A stretch of 64,000 nt of DNA from Climacium dendroides (Eukaryota; Streptophyta; Bryopsida; Hypnales; Climaciaceae), in assembly GCA_950106755.1 (NCBI GenBank), contig OX467087.1, positions 6,018,047-6,082,046 of the forward strand, read 5' to 3'. Under the pieces are notes generated by a model. The model worked only from the letters and a program-made list of their open reading frames with translations, did no database searches and had not been told where the DNA came from. The number at the start of each line of letters is the position of its first letter. Position 1 is the first letter of the stretch. Below, one piece after another: positions 22,740-34,849 of the stretch. The translations under genes and the position numbers were made by a program.

Positions 22740-23100
22740 TACTATTTTTTTCAAAAAAATATTTTTTTAATAGAAAAATACTTTTTAATAAAAAATACTT
22801 TTTAATAAAAAAATACTTTTTAATAAAAAAATACTTTTTAATAAAAAAATACTTTTTAATAAAAAAATACTTTTTAATAAAAAAATACTTTTTAATAAAA
22901 AAATACTTTTTAATAAAAAAATACTTTTTAATAAAAAAATACTTTTTAATAAAAAAATACTTTTTAATAAAAAAATACTTTTTAATAAAAAAATACTTTT
23001 TAATAAAAAAATACTTTTTAATAAAAAAATACTTTTTAATAAAAAAATACTTTTTAATAAAAAAAATACTTTTTAATAAAAAAATCTTTTTAATTCTTTT
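22740..23100 (+). repeat. 18-bp AT minisatellite (~17 units)
   Basis: The unit TACTTTTTAATAAAAAAA is repeated about 17 times with one-base length variants at the ends. It lies about 360 bp upstream of the first recognised transporter exon, in the expected promoter or first-intron region. The frame through it (22613-23140) is an artefact of the repeat. Confidence 0.92.
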
Positions 23101-26100
23101 TTATACTTGCACTGGCGGGCTGCCAAAAATCAGAAACTGATAGCCTTTTCAGGCTTGAAACTTTTCCTAACGACTAAAATGAAATAGGTTCGATCATTGG
23201 CATCCATTCTATAGTTGTATGTCACAACTTTTGGCATTGGAATCAAGTCAATTCAACGAAATTGACAATAGTCATCTGATCACTCGGGTAACAAGAACAT
23301 TCAAGAGCTTCTGGACTGCGTTGTGGGGATTAACTACTTCACAGTTCATACACCTGGCTGGGCTTCAAAACCAACAATGCGATTCATTTTATCATATGAA
23401 GGTCGGAAGAGATGTACACTTGCCCAAGCCTAAGAGCGGGCCCGTATACTGAAACAATGTTATGGACAAGGATTCGTGAGAGGAGAGTCAGAGTGGTCCG
23501 CGTGGGATGCTGTTTCGTTTCGATGCTTTACTTTCTATGGAACTCGCTTTTACAAAAGAAGACACCACAATACTAGAGAGGGAAAAGATACAAAGACGCA
23601 ACTATGCACTTCACATTTAATGCTTGCTTGTTAGCCTACCTCTATTGTATTTTCAGATTACGGATTCGAAAATGGTCAAGAGCTAGGAGGCTCAAGAGCG
23701 CTATCAAACATAATGCCAGGTTGTTCAACTCAATTGAATCAGGAAATGAACTATGGGATTTCGTCGTCTTTCAACTGGAGGATGCGACAGTTTCATGGAC
23801 ACTGGACTTTGTACATTGGACTTGGCATCGTGCCTTAGGTGTGCACATTGAAGTACGATGTAAGTGTCACGCTCAACTACGAAGTACTAACATCAATTTC
23901 GCTACATGGTGCAATTCATAGCCCCAAAATCGTGACACCCAGCAACAAAATCTTCAAAAACTAAGACTGACCTCGTAACACCAATTCATAGCCCCAAAAT
24001 TGTGCACACAGCTTTCAATCCGAACTAGGACTGGAATAGGTTCAGGTTTTCAAGCGCCCACCTTGAAAGTCCAAATCTCGTGAATCTCCACCCATTTACC
24101 GACATCGACGTTTCAGTTGACTTAATACCTAGTTTCACCTTCCCCAAACTAAAACTATTACCATCTCCATCTGGTAAGAGGACCACTTCGGCGCCAATCG
24201 GACCAAGCAGAAATCTCTTCACAAACAGGTAGGAAATTCACGGTGCGAATACAAAATAATACGACGACACTGATGGAAAGAATGACTTTACTGTACTGCG
24301 GGATAATTCACAACGTCACAGACATCCACTCACGTTCCTCCTTTCACACAAATATCTAGAGCAGCTTCAAGCTCAGATTTCAAACCTTTGACACATCTTA
24401 CAGGTGACCGAGATTGTGGGCACAAGCTACGTACCAGCGCTATCGGGTCCGCCATCCCTCACCGGCAATCAACCTTCCCCCGCACCGATCGACTACTCAA
24501 TACGCTTGCACTGAGACCCCCACTTCCAGACACGAACGAGCCCTTGTCAGTACCACGTACACAAATCCGCGCCCCCCACCCCCCTTTACGAAGTAATACC
24601 AGGCTGCATGCCACACTTGCGCATCAATGCATAATGACAAAGAATTGAATTTGGGCACATCCGGCCGACTTACGCGTTGTGGACTTGAAAGTCAAGTTGA
24701 GCCGGGTCTACAGGATGGCGTTGCCTGAGGTCCAGGCTTCCTCGACGTACAGGTGGAAAGGTTTTTGGCCAGGCGACAATCTTGTGCACAGATTCTGCCA
24801 CTTGCTGTGAATCTTTCTCCAAGTGCGACGCCTCTTAGAGCACCACCACCCGTCCTCCAAAACGGATGGCCTCTTAAGAGGCGCCTCTTGGAAATGAACT
24901 TTGGCCTCCATATGAGGGTGGTTTTCGAGGCCTCAACTCGGCCTGCAAAACAAGAAAAAGATAAGTTGCATGTTGCTCTCCGCGATTTTAGCAAGTAGTT
25001 CACGCCGAGTTGTTGTACTTTGGTTGCAAGTCATAGGGCCTCTTAAAAGACCATGGGTGGAACAAGCCTGGTAGCCTGGCTGCCAAACCCAACCAAGCCC
25101 CTATCTTTGCAGGTCAAGGTCGCCTGCATTTTGCAACATAAGTGGCCTTGCTCTAAGCTGGTTTCGAGAATGCAAAGGGAATCCAGATAATTATGCATTA
25201 ACCCAAAAACGACGACGAGGCCATTTTGTGGCTTTTGGATGAATGTTTCTTGAATTGTAGAGAGCCGGGAAGCAATTTTTCATCCACTTCTTTCTTGTTG
25301 ACCTTCCATGTTGGATTATGAAGATAATCTAGTTGAGTTTGGAGTTATGCTATTGTTAGTCTTCACATAAATGAGAAGTTACTAAAAAAACGGATCACAA
25401 AATATGCTATTTTAGTATATTTTAGAAAGTTGTTGTTCCTTTCTTTAAATCTGAAATTTCTCTAAAAAAATGATCTTTTTTGAATTTAAGCCCAACTAAC
25501 AAAATAAAGTTCATTCACTCTAGTTTCTACTCGAATTTGAATTTTGAAAAAATTCCTAATAATCAAATTTTTATTGCAATTTGAACTTTGGATGTATTTT
25601 CAATGTCTACTACGTTCTAATTGTAGAATGGCACGGGAAATGAGTTTACACCATGTTGTTCATCACTATAATATGCACACATGGTGAAATTTTCAGATTT
25701 TTTGAAATAATTTTCTATTTGATATGATTTTTCTTCATTATATCTACAAAAATTCACAAAAAAATCAATTATTTACAAAAAAAAATCTAAAATTTTGGTG
25801 CAACAAAGAAGACGTTTTGTTTCATCTCTGAAAAATAAATTGAAATTTTTTTCGTACAGATCTTGTTGCAAAATGGCAACAAACTGAGTGATGACAGTGA
25901 GGCTTGAAATCAGCGGTCATAGGTCCGTCATTTAGGGGTTCAGCTACAGTCCTGCGAGCAGAAGGGGCACAGTGACAGGCTGGTTGCAGACAGAGCTAGA
26001 GGTAGCCTCCGACGGGCACATTGGACAATTTGGCACTCACTGTCTGTACTCTGTCCTGAGCCCCGGGCTTTCTAACAAGGGCGGCGCGCGTGCACCTGCA

Positions 26101-26135
26101 CAACAGCATCTAAGCCTATAATCGACATTTTTTAT
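23101..26135. other. no gene recognised; probable upstream region of the transporter
   Basis: Composition is mixed (GC richer at 23.2-25.1 kb). Several short frames occur on both strands without family features. The missing first exon of the transporter should lie on the minus strand in or beyond this stretch, but I could not identify it. A proline-rich frame at 24388-24648 and its neighbours look accidental. Confidence 0.35.
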
Positions 26136-26405
26136 GCAGGACGTTAAATCGTGCCATCGAAGGTGGGCCTGGTGAGGTGGATTTAACCCAGGGAAAACGC
26201 AGGAATTTTTTATTTGCCACATATGAATTTTTTTTGCAAATTCTGAATTCATATTTGCAATCAGAGACCCCAAATTAGCTAGGTGAAGTCTACAACGTAC
26301 TCTAGACATGGCTCAAAATAGGGGGCTTCTTTTTTACTTTTATCCCTACAACACAAATTTTTACCCTGCTTGGCCCACCTTCGATGGCACGATTTAACGT
26401 CCTGC
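26136..26405. mobile_element. Mutator-like MITE (270 bp)
   Basis: Perfect 34-bp terminal inverted repeats (26136-26169 and 26372-26405) begin GCAGGACGTTAAATCG. They are flanked by a perfect 9-bp direct repeat, ATTTTTTAT (26127-26135 and 26406-26414). A 9-bp target duplication points to the Mutator superfamily. There is no coding capacity, so this is a non-autonomous element. The perfect repeats and duplication suggest a recent insertion. Confidence 0.88.
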
Positions 26406-26414
26406 ATTTTTTAT

Positions 26415-27044
26415 GAGTCCCACGGAGAGATCGGGAAATTTCCGGAGCTCCTCCAGCTCGTTTGCTCCTTCCACGAAAATGGACCGTGTTTTTTTTCCAA
26501 TGCTCACTGGTTGCATCCCCTCAATCACAGCAAGTATCAGTTTATTTCTTTGAGTATCAATTTTTCACCACCCAATTCCATGCAAACTGAAATTGGCATT
26601 CACAAATTTCCTAGATCCTAGAAATGTCCATAAAAAAACAATCCCAAATTGAAAGTACTAATTCATATTGTATACTTGGTGGGAATTGAACCTTAAAAAG
26701 CCCTTCACCATTAGAAGGTCAAGGATCCTTCCAACTCATCCAAGATGGAGTTGGGAAGAGTAATGAAAAAGTTTGCATGAAATCTAAAGAGTTTAGGAAT
26801 TAGAGTTTTCACCTTCTTCAAATGGCTCTTTTGTTGCCTTTGTAAGGTATAGTTCCAAATTGATATATGAATGTCAAAACGTAGTGGAATTTGTCCACAA
26901 GACAATGGAATCCACTAATATATTGTCAAAGTCTTTGTATGATCTTTCCAAAGACAATTACATGACACTATTCAAATTTGTTGTTGTCATTTCAAAGCTT
27001 TTGCTTAACATTATTCTAGATGGAGAACCTCCTCTTACATGTAG
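26415..27044. other. no gene seen
   Basis: AT-rich DNA with no credible ORF, lying between the MITE and the pogo-like element. Confidence 0.4.
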
Positions 27045-27046
27045 TA

Positions 27047-29466
27047 CACTAAAATTGGTAAATAGTGTTGGCAATACTAATTGTCAATACTAACACTAAT
27101 TGTGATTTGCAAGGTTAGTGTTAGATGAAAATTAACCCATTCTAACACTATTCTAGCTCTATAGTAAAATTTGGTCATTTCAACATTTGTACAAGAGTGC
27201 ATTTAGTGTTAGATGGGAATAAAATATTAGAAGTTGGAATGGTGGAAAAAAAGTGGTGTATGAAATGCTGAAATAAGCACTGAAATGCTGAAATTTTGTA
27301 TAGTGTATGTATAAGTTGCTAAATATAGAAACAACCAAAAAACAACATAATGATCCTACTTGTAGACCCAACTTTTTTAAATATAGTAAAATATCAAAAA
27401 GGATTTTTAAATTGTCCTATTGAAATTGGACAGTTCTTGCCCTTGGAAGTATTGCAAATGTTTTGCAATTATCTCTTGGAGATGTGGAAACAAATGTCCT
27501 ACACTCCAAGATCCATCAAGTCCTAATACTGAGCCACAACGAATCATTGCTTTTCTAGCATAGGATATGTTGTCACAATCCACTTCTCAATTAACATCTT
27601 CTACACTATCAGCTACCAATTGTAGGGAAAAACGATTCCTAGGATTTGTCAACTTTCCTGACCATTGTCCATCTACCCGGGGTGCATTTTGCCAAGCATT
27701 TTGTTGTATCAACTCAATTTTCTTGGCTTCCCACCGTCTTGTCCATGCATCTTTTGATTTTGAAATGAGAAATGTATTTACTAGTTGGCAAAAGTGAGTA
27801 GAATATGGAGGCAAAAATCTGAAAACTGTATTTTTGGCAACTAGAACAGCAGCCAATCTAGGTGTCATAGTATGACCGCTACAATTATCAAACCATATGA
27901 TTTTCATGCGTTGATGAAGATTAGCTTGATATGCACGAGGTTCTAAAAAATATTCAGGGAAGATGGTTTGGTCCATCCAACCTTTAGGACCCGTTTTATA
28001 AGAAACCTTCGGAATATTATCAATCAACCCCCGTATAAGATAGCTCGTATTTTCATTTGAGAAAATGAACATAGGAGCTTCTATTGTGGCACAACGACTT
28101 CCTGAAATGCGAACCACCATGGTCATGGATTCTCCATCCGAGACTACTTCAATGTATTTGATAGTTGTGTCTCTCCTAAACCCTAAAGTTCGGCTATTGT
28201 TAAGATTGACAATGAAATGCGTTTCATTCAGGTTTTCCATGAGATTTTCATCAAATTTCCTAGATGAAAATCCCCTTTGCAAAACCTCCAAATGGTAGAC
28301 GATTTTCATTTCGATTTGAAGCTCCTTTTGAGGGCTACAAGTCAAACGCCCACGTTGGGATAAAAGGACTATATTATGGTTATCCATGAATTGGTTGACC
28401 CAATTTGTTGTGATTTTGTTGACCAACAGAACATTGTCTTTAGGATCGACAGAAAGGGCTGTGAACATGGACTCAGGAGCTACAAGAATGGAAATGGTCA
28501 ATTCACGAAGTAGGTGAGAGGAAAATTTGACACCTGCTTTGCGAGAGTAGAGCAATGGGACCGGGAAGATCTTCATGGAATTGGTCGCGTTGTTGCCACC
28601 ATCGGCTAGTTTTAATGAGGTTGGCAGGGCGTTGGCCACGAAAGTGCTCTGGAAATGCTTGAATGACTTGAGCATTGAAGCCCACCAAGCCGTGAATAGC
28701 AACATTTTCAATCATCCAAGAAGTGACATATTGGTGAGTGGCAAGGCTAAAAACTTGTTGAAGACAACAGGGAGGGGCATTGGGAGGAATTTCAGCAAGT
28801 GGGAGGCAGTCCATGGCCGGCTACAAAAAAAACAGTGGAAATGTGACTTTAGAAAAAAATGGTGACCAGAAAAAACAAACCATTTTTTAGAGGAAATAGA
28901 AGAAGGAAAGACAAATCCAATGGTGTCATCCAATCCCCAAACACATACCTCAATTAAAAGTTATAGGCGTCGCAAATTTGAATTGAAGCGGTAGGAAACC
29001 GGGAAGTATAAACTACCCCCCACCCCCACAAAAAGCTCCTCACTTCTCTTCTCAATGGCTCTAAGGCCACCACCAGGAGCTCCCCACTTCGCCGCACGAA
29101 CCGTCTAAGGTGGTCACCAAGGATGGGAAGAGAGGAGGAAGCAAAATAAACTTTCGCATGGGAGGCCCAAAAAAACTTTCGCTTGGAAGGCAAAAATTGG
29201 AGTTTCGTAGGGAAGCAAAAAAAAATGGAGTTCCATAGGGAAGGGTTGGAAGGAGGCGGCAAGAGGCAGAAATTGTAGTTTCCCAAGAAAAGGCCAGAAA
29301 TTGTTGGCAGTTGGCGGAAATTAGAGTAGTCTAGGGAAGGACAAAAATTTGACGGCGGGAAGGAAGGGCCCCAACACTATTTACACATAAGTTGGAAAAT
29401 AGTATTGGAAGTAAAAAACAAGGAACAACACTAATTATCACCCAATACTATTTACCAATTTTAGTG
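27047..29466 (-). mobile_element. complete pogo/Tc1-like DNA transposon (2420 bp)
   Basis: The 25-bp terminal inverted repeats (27047-27071 and 29442-29466) start CACTAAAATTGGTAAATAGT and differ at one base. TA dinucleotides flank both ends (27045-27046 and 29467-29468), the target duplication typical of Tc1/mariner/pogo elements. Subterminal zones on both sides carry several TAACACTA/TAGTGTTA motifs in both orientations. The element contains one transposase gene on the minus strand. The TIR begins with CACTA, but the flanking triplets do not match and the transposase is of DDE_1 type, so it is not a CACTA element. Confidence 0.88.
27587..28814 (-). pseudogene. pogo-like DDE_1 transposase, inactive
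   Basis: The C-terminal frame (28711-27587, 374 codons) has the DDE_1 core: 'ETHFIVNLNNSRTLGF', 'GPKGWMDQ', 'IIWFDNCSGH' and 'FRFLPPYSTHFCQLVN'. The N-terminal part lies in another frame (from ATG 28814, 'FNAQVIQAFPEHFRGQ...NLIKTSRWW'), so a frameshift occurred near 28560-28580. Of the three catalytic acids, numbering the 374-residue frame, only D275 is present. The first is N171 and the third is N312, each a D-to-N change. Spacing between the second and third positions (36 residues) suits DD35-36D enzymes. The style of the protein recalls transposases I know from oomycetes and some plants. It is a dead transposase, or possibly a DNA-binding remnant. Confidence 0.8.
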
Positions 29467-31519
29467 TAGTGCTCACATGTTGACATTTAGTGATTTCAAT
29501 AAGTATTAAAAGGTTAAAGTACTTCAATTTCAAAAATGGACTCTAGCCAATTGAAGTCTATAAATTCCCAAAATATATGCCCATCTATTCTATGCTTTCT
29601 TGGAGCCTGAAAAAAAAAATTTTGCTTACAAGTTGCTACATCTACCAATTGCAAAGGAAGAAAGATCTTTCTTTTCTGGCTTTTAATTTACTCCAAGTGT
29701 TGCAAAAGAAGATCAAATTCTATATCACCTTGTGATGCTAAACCAATTTACCTATGAGGTGTGTAAATTGATATAAGAACTTCAAAAGCATCGATGACAT
29801 TATTGTCTTCAAGCCTAGCCTTTAAAGTTCTACAAATTGCCTTAGTCCTCAAAAAATTATCATTTTTATGGCTAAAAGTCACATCAAGAGTAAATAGAAA
29901 GAAATAGCCAGAATATACTACAAGGGCGATCTATGGATTAAGCATCTTTTTCTTTAGAAAAGTCAATAATATCATAGTGAAGAAATTTACAATGCTATTC
30001 ACTAAAAATATACTCAAGCTTCCATAAACAAATTTAGATGAATAAATGTTTCATCCTATAGTCTTAAGTAAAGTCTTCCATAAAACATCTAGAGTATCTT
30101 CATCTATCTTGTAAAATGGATGATTTGTCCGCAAAATTATTCCATTGGACTTGCAAAATGGATGACTTAGAGGCCAAAATGACCTCGAAAGTGACTTGCA
30201 AACCAAGGTCAACTTATAAGTGGAGTCAAGCTTGCTCTTGGCCTACAAATTGAAAAGGACAAAACATTTTGTCCTTCCATATTCCCTGGTACCATACGTT
30301 TAGTTTAGTTTGGCACCATGGTGCCAAAATAATTAAATTTTAGAATTTTGACAATTTGGTACTTTGTTTTTATTTTCTTGACTTTCAACACTTTATTCCT
30401 ATTTTTTCAATACTCCCAATTTTGGATTGATTTTTTCTATTCATATACAAATGTATTCTTTTTTCTAAAAAACATCAAGATTATTTTTTGGATATTGAAA
30501 ATTGGCACCAATGAAATCTTTTTAGATTTTCAAAAACAGTTGTATAGTTTTTAAAATTTTAGACACATTCCAAATTTTTCCTAATTATTTACAAAACTAA
30601 CCAATATGTAGGGTAGTTGCTACCTATCTATAGTGTCTTAGTAGATTCAAATAAGGCAAGTCATGGATAGGGTTGCTTGCCCGCTTAGGTACTATGTGTC
30701 TGGACCCATACAACTCAAAATTGATTGTGGTGCATTGTTGCTATTGTATCGAACGTTCAAAGGATGATCCATTATGGCAGATGATCCATTTCCTTTGCAA
30801 GTTAGGTTGCTATATTTCTGATCAATTGTAATTGGAAGTAGGACTCATATTGGTCTAGGTGTAAGCTCATATAGGGCACAAGCAACAAGAGTAGTAGAAA
30901 TGTCTCGGAGGTGTACATTCAAAGCATAAAATGATTACTAAATGTACATTGAAAGCCATAATTATCACTTTGATTGATGCATTGTCAATTTTGTAACTAA
31001 CCTATTGTTGAAAATGGGGTGATCTATATAATAAAAATAAATAGAATAGAATCTCCACAAAAAAAAAATTCATGATAATTTTATTTTTGAAGAAGAAAAT
31101 ATTAAAAAAACATGAAATCTTTTTGTTAATATATTTCTCTAAATGGAGAAACTTTTTCCCTTATCATATCCATACTACAAATATACGAAATTGCTTAACC
31201 TTTAATCCCTTAACACCTCAATCTTTTTTTGAATTTTTACACATTTTTGCATATATTTTTATTCAAAAGTTATTGTTTATTGCAATTTCATAAAATTGGT
31301 CACTAAAGAAGGTTGTCTTTTCAAGATTCAAGTGTTACATTGGATGAATGAGAAATTAGTTGTATAAAACAAGGCCTACAAACCCTCTTGTTCATTGTCC
31401 AAGTCTTTGTTCATTGTCCAAAATGTGGATGTCGGGGTGCTTAAGGATTAAAGGATGGTCATCAAAATGCTTGCATTTTTTCACCAACAAGTGCATTCTT
31501 TATTTTTATAGTAAGCAAC
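29467..31519. other. AT-rich DNA, no gene seen
   Basis: No credible ORF. Composition is uniformly AT-rich with homopolymer runs. Nothing recognisable. Confidence 0.4.
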
Positions 31520-34500
31520 TAGCGGTTGGCACTTGCTAAGCTACGCATTCATCATTAGAATTTCATTAGAATTTTTTATGTATTAGATAGAATGCAGAGC
31601 AAGGATTTCAATAAATCTTCAGATAAAAATTACTAAAATCTTTATATAAATATTTTAATAAATAAGCATATATTGAAATAAACAATAGAAATTTAATGAA
31701 TGATGAATGAAATACATGCAATGATGAATACAGTAAAAGATACACATACATTAAAATGCATAAGAAATTTGACTCAATTGTTACAAACAATGGCAATCCA
31801 AATAGAAGAATTGAAAGGAAAAAATTATAAATCTCAAAAGCTTTGTAAACAATTTAATTGTTGTGAAATCCAAAATTGGTTCAATCTAGTAAATTTCTCA
31901 AATCATTTGGTAGTAGCAATAGAAAATTGAAATCAGAAACTCAAAGCTCACAAAAGCAAAAAATCATAGAAATGCAAAAGAGATATAAAGCCAAGAGAAG
32001 TAATGGAATTGCTACCTTCATAATATCACCATATTGATCCTCTTTAATATCACCTCAATTGCAACAACTATATTATTTCTATAATATCACCCTTTGTCAA
32101 AAGTGATATTACAAAGGTGATTGTGAACTGCTACTCTATTTCAGTAATATCACATTGTGTGAAAATATGATTTCTACGTATGCATGATTGAAAATATTTT
32201 TATAAAATAATTAAAATAATTATTTTAAAGACTTATCAAAATCATTATCATGCATTCTATTCAAATACATCAAATTTTTACTAATGTGTGATACAATGAA
32301 TGCGTAGCATAGCAAGCACGAGCCCCTAGTATTAATGGTAGCATTTGTGATATTACAGAGGAAGTTATGATTTTAGTAGTATGATTAAATCATCCATTGG
32401 CACTTTTTGACCTTAGCCTGGGGATCAAAAGTGGGTTCACTTCTGGAGGTTGACATTTTTGGAAAAAAATTGGTTCCTCGTCATAAGTCCAATTGAACAA
32501 TGACATCACCGAGCTTGCTATTTGCAAACATGTCACAGATAGACAATCGTACAGGCAGTAACTTCCTTGGCAATTTTCTTTGAGACGATTATTGGGCCAC
32601 AGAACTGAACACTCTCGCTATCCTAAAAAAAACTGCTGAAATAATATGAAGGTAACAGGCTCTGAAATCGCACTTAAACCGCCTACATCCACAAAATGTA
32701 CACTGCACATACATGTTGCTTTCTCATAGCCTTTAACAATGTACAAATTATGTACATTTTAGGAGGTGGGCGATTTTAGAGCTTTATGTCATTTCAACTT
32801 CAAAATTTTATAACTAATTCCACAAAGCTCTATAAAATATGAAACGACTTGGGTTAGATGTCAATTCCACTTGTCTCTTAAGGAAAATTTACCAAAAATT
32901 ATTTTAAGAAGCTTCTCATCCCCAAAATTCAGTTTCACCTCTTAGGTGGGCAATTTCTGGACCTGTTACCTTATAGAAAATGAAAAATTGTGGACCCTTT
33001 GATCATTGCATATATGGGTCCTCGGTGCCTACCATGATGGCATTGTCAATGGCTCAAGATCACTTAAATAGTTAACCCTTAAATGCCGGTTTGGTGACCG
33101 TGGAAATCACCCCTTTTAGAACCATGTGACATCATTCATCATATTACTAAAATCATAAGTCCCTCTGTAATATCACAAATGCTACCATTAATACTAGGGG
33201 CTTGTACTTGCTATGCTACGCATTCATTGTATCACACATTAGTAAAAATTTGATATATTTGAATAGAATGCATGATAATGATTTTGATAAGTTTTTAAAA
33301 TAATTATTTTAATTATTTTATAAAAATATTTTCAATCATGCATACATAGAAATCATATTTTCACACAATGTGATATTCTTGAAATAAAGTAGCAGTTTAC
33401 AATCACCTCTGTAATATCACTTTTGACAAAGGGTGATATTATAGAAATAATATAGTCGTTGCAATTGAGGTGATATTAAAGAGGATCAATAGGATGATAT
33501 TATAGAGGTAGCAAATCCATTGCTTCTCTTGGCTTTACACTTCTTTGCACTTTTATGATTTTGTTCTTTTGTGAGCTTTGAGTTTTCATAATTTCGATTT
33601 TCTATTGCTACTACTAAATAATTTTGAGAAATTTATTCAATTGAAGCGATTTTGGATTCCACAACAATTAAGTTATTCACAAAGTTTTTAAGATTTATAA
33701 GTTTTTCTTTTCAATTCTTCAATTTGGGTTGCCATTGTTTATAACAATTGAGTCAAATTTCTAATGCATTCTAATGTATGTGTATCTTTACCATATATCA
33801 TTCATTATTCATTAAATTTCTATTGTTTATTTCAATATATGCTTATTTATAAAAAAATATATATAAATTTTAGTAATTTTTATCTGAATATTTATTAAAA
33901 TTCTTGCTCTGCATTCTATCTAATATACAAAAATTCTAAAGAAATTCTAATGGTGAATGTGTAGCATAGCAAGCGCCAACCGCTATCATACTACTAAATC
34001 ATAAGTCCCTCTGTAATATCACAAATGCTAGCATTAATACTAGGGGCTCGTGCTTGCTATGCTATGCATTCATTGTATCACATATTAGTAAAAATTTGAT
34101 ATATTTGAATAGAATGCATGATAATGATTTCAATAAGTCTTTAAAATAATTATTTTAATTATTCTATAAAAATACTTCCAATCATGTATACATAGAAATC
34201 ATATATTCACACAATGTGATATTACTGAAATAGAGTAGCAATTCACAATCACCTCTGTAATATCATTTTTTACAAAGGATGATATTATAAAAATAATATA
34301 GTCATTGCAATTAAGGTGATATTAAAGAGGATCCATAGGATGATATTATAGAGGTAGCAAATCCATTGCTTCTCTTGGCTTTACACTTCTTTGCACTTCT
34401 ATGATTTTGTGCTTTTGTGAGCTTTGAGCTTTCATGATTTCAATTTTCTATTGCTACTACCAAATGGTTTTGAGAAATTTATTCAATTGAAGCAATTTTG

Positions 34501-34849
34501 GATTTCACAATAATTAAATTATTCACGAAATTTTTGAGATTTATAAGTTTTTTTTTCAATTCTTCAATTTGGGTTGCCATTTTTTGTAATAATGGAGTCA
34601 AATTTCTAATGCATTCTAATGTATGTGTATCTTTTATAGTATTTACCATTGCATATGTTTCATTTATCATTCAATAAATTTCTATTGTACATTTCAATAT
34701 ATGCTTACTTATAAAAAAAATTATACAAAGATTATAGTCATTTTTATTTGAAGATTTATTGAAATTTTTGTTTTGCATTCAATCTAATACATAAAAATTC
34801 TTATAAAATTCTAATGATGAATGCATAGCATAGCAAGCGCCAACCACTA
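31520..34849. mobile_element. fold-back type element with ~860-bp inverted arms (A, B, C)
   Basis: Arm A (31520-32386) is the inverted complement of arm B (33138-33985). Arm C (33986-34849) is a further copy in B orientation, directly abutting it. Outer ends read TAGCGGTTGGC/CCAACCGCTA (C: CCAACCACTA). Inner ends read about ATTTTAGTAGTATGAT. Each arm carries many TAATATCAC/GTGATATTA motifs and its own near-terminal TTGCTATGCTACGCATTC motifs at both ends. A spacer of about 750 bp (32387-33137) separates A and B and has no gene. Small frames inside the arms (31700-31930 plus; 34479-34670 minus) encode related peptides only because the arms are copies. I saw no target duplication. Confidence 0.72.

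Noticed and set aside
22740..23100. Regular repeats suggestive of a CRISPR array
   Set aside because: Units are directly adjacent with no spacers, and the genome is a plant's.
22613..23140. 175-codon ORF with repeated IKKYFL units
   Set aside because: It is the translation of an 18-bp AT minisatellite; no start context, no domain and no conserved codon pattern.
24025..24222. Minus-strand 65-codon ORF considered as the missing first exon of the transporter
   Set aside because: It ends with its own stop, shows no GT donor in phase and has no similarity to LHT N-termini.
27047..27071. CACTA classification of the 27-29.5 kb element from its CACTA... terminus
   Set aside because: Flanking triplets differ (GTA and TAG) while TA matches on both sides, and the transposase is DDE_1/pogo-like.
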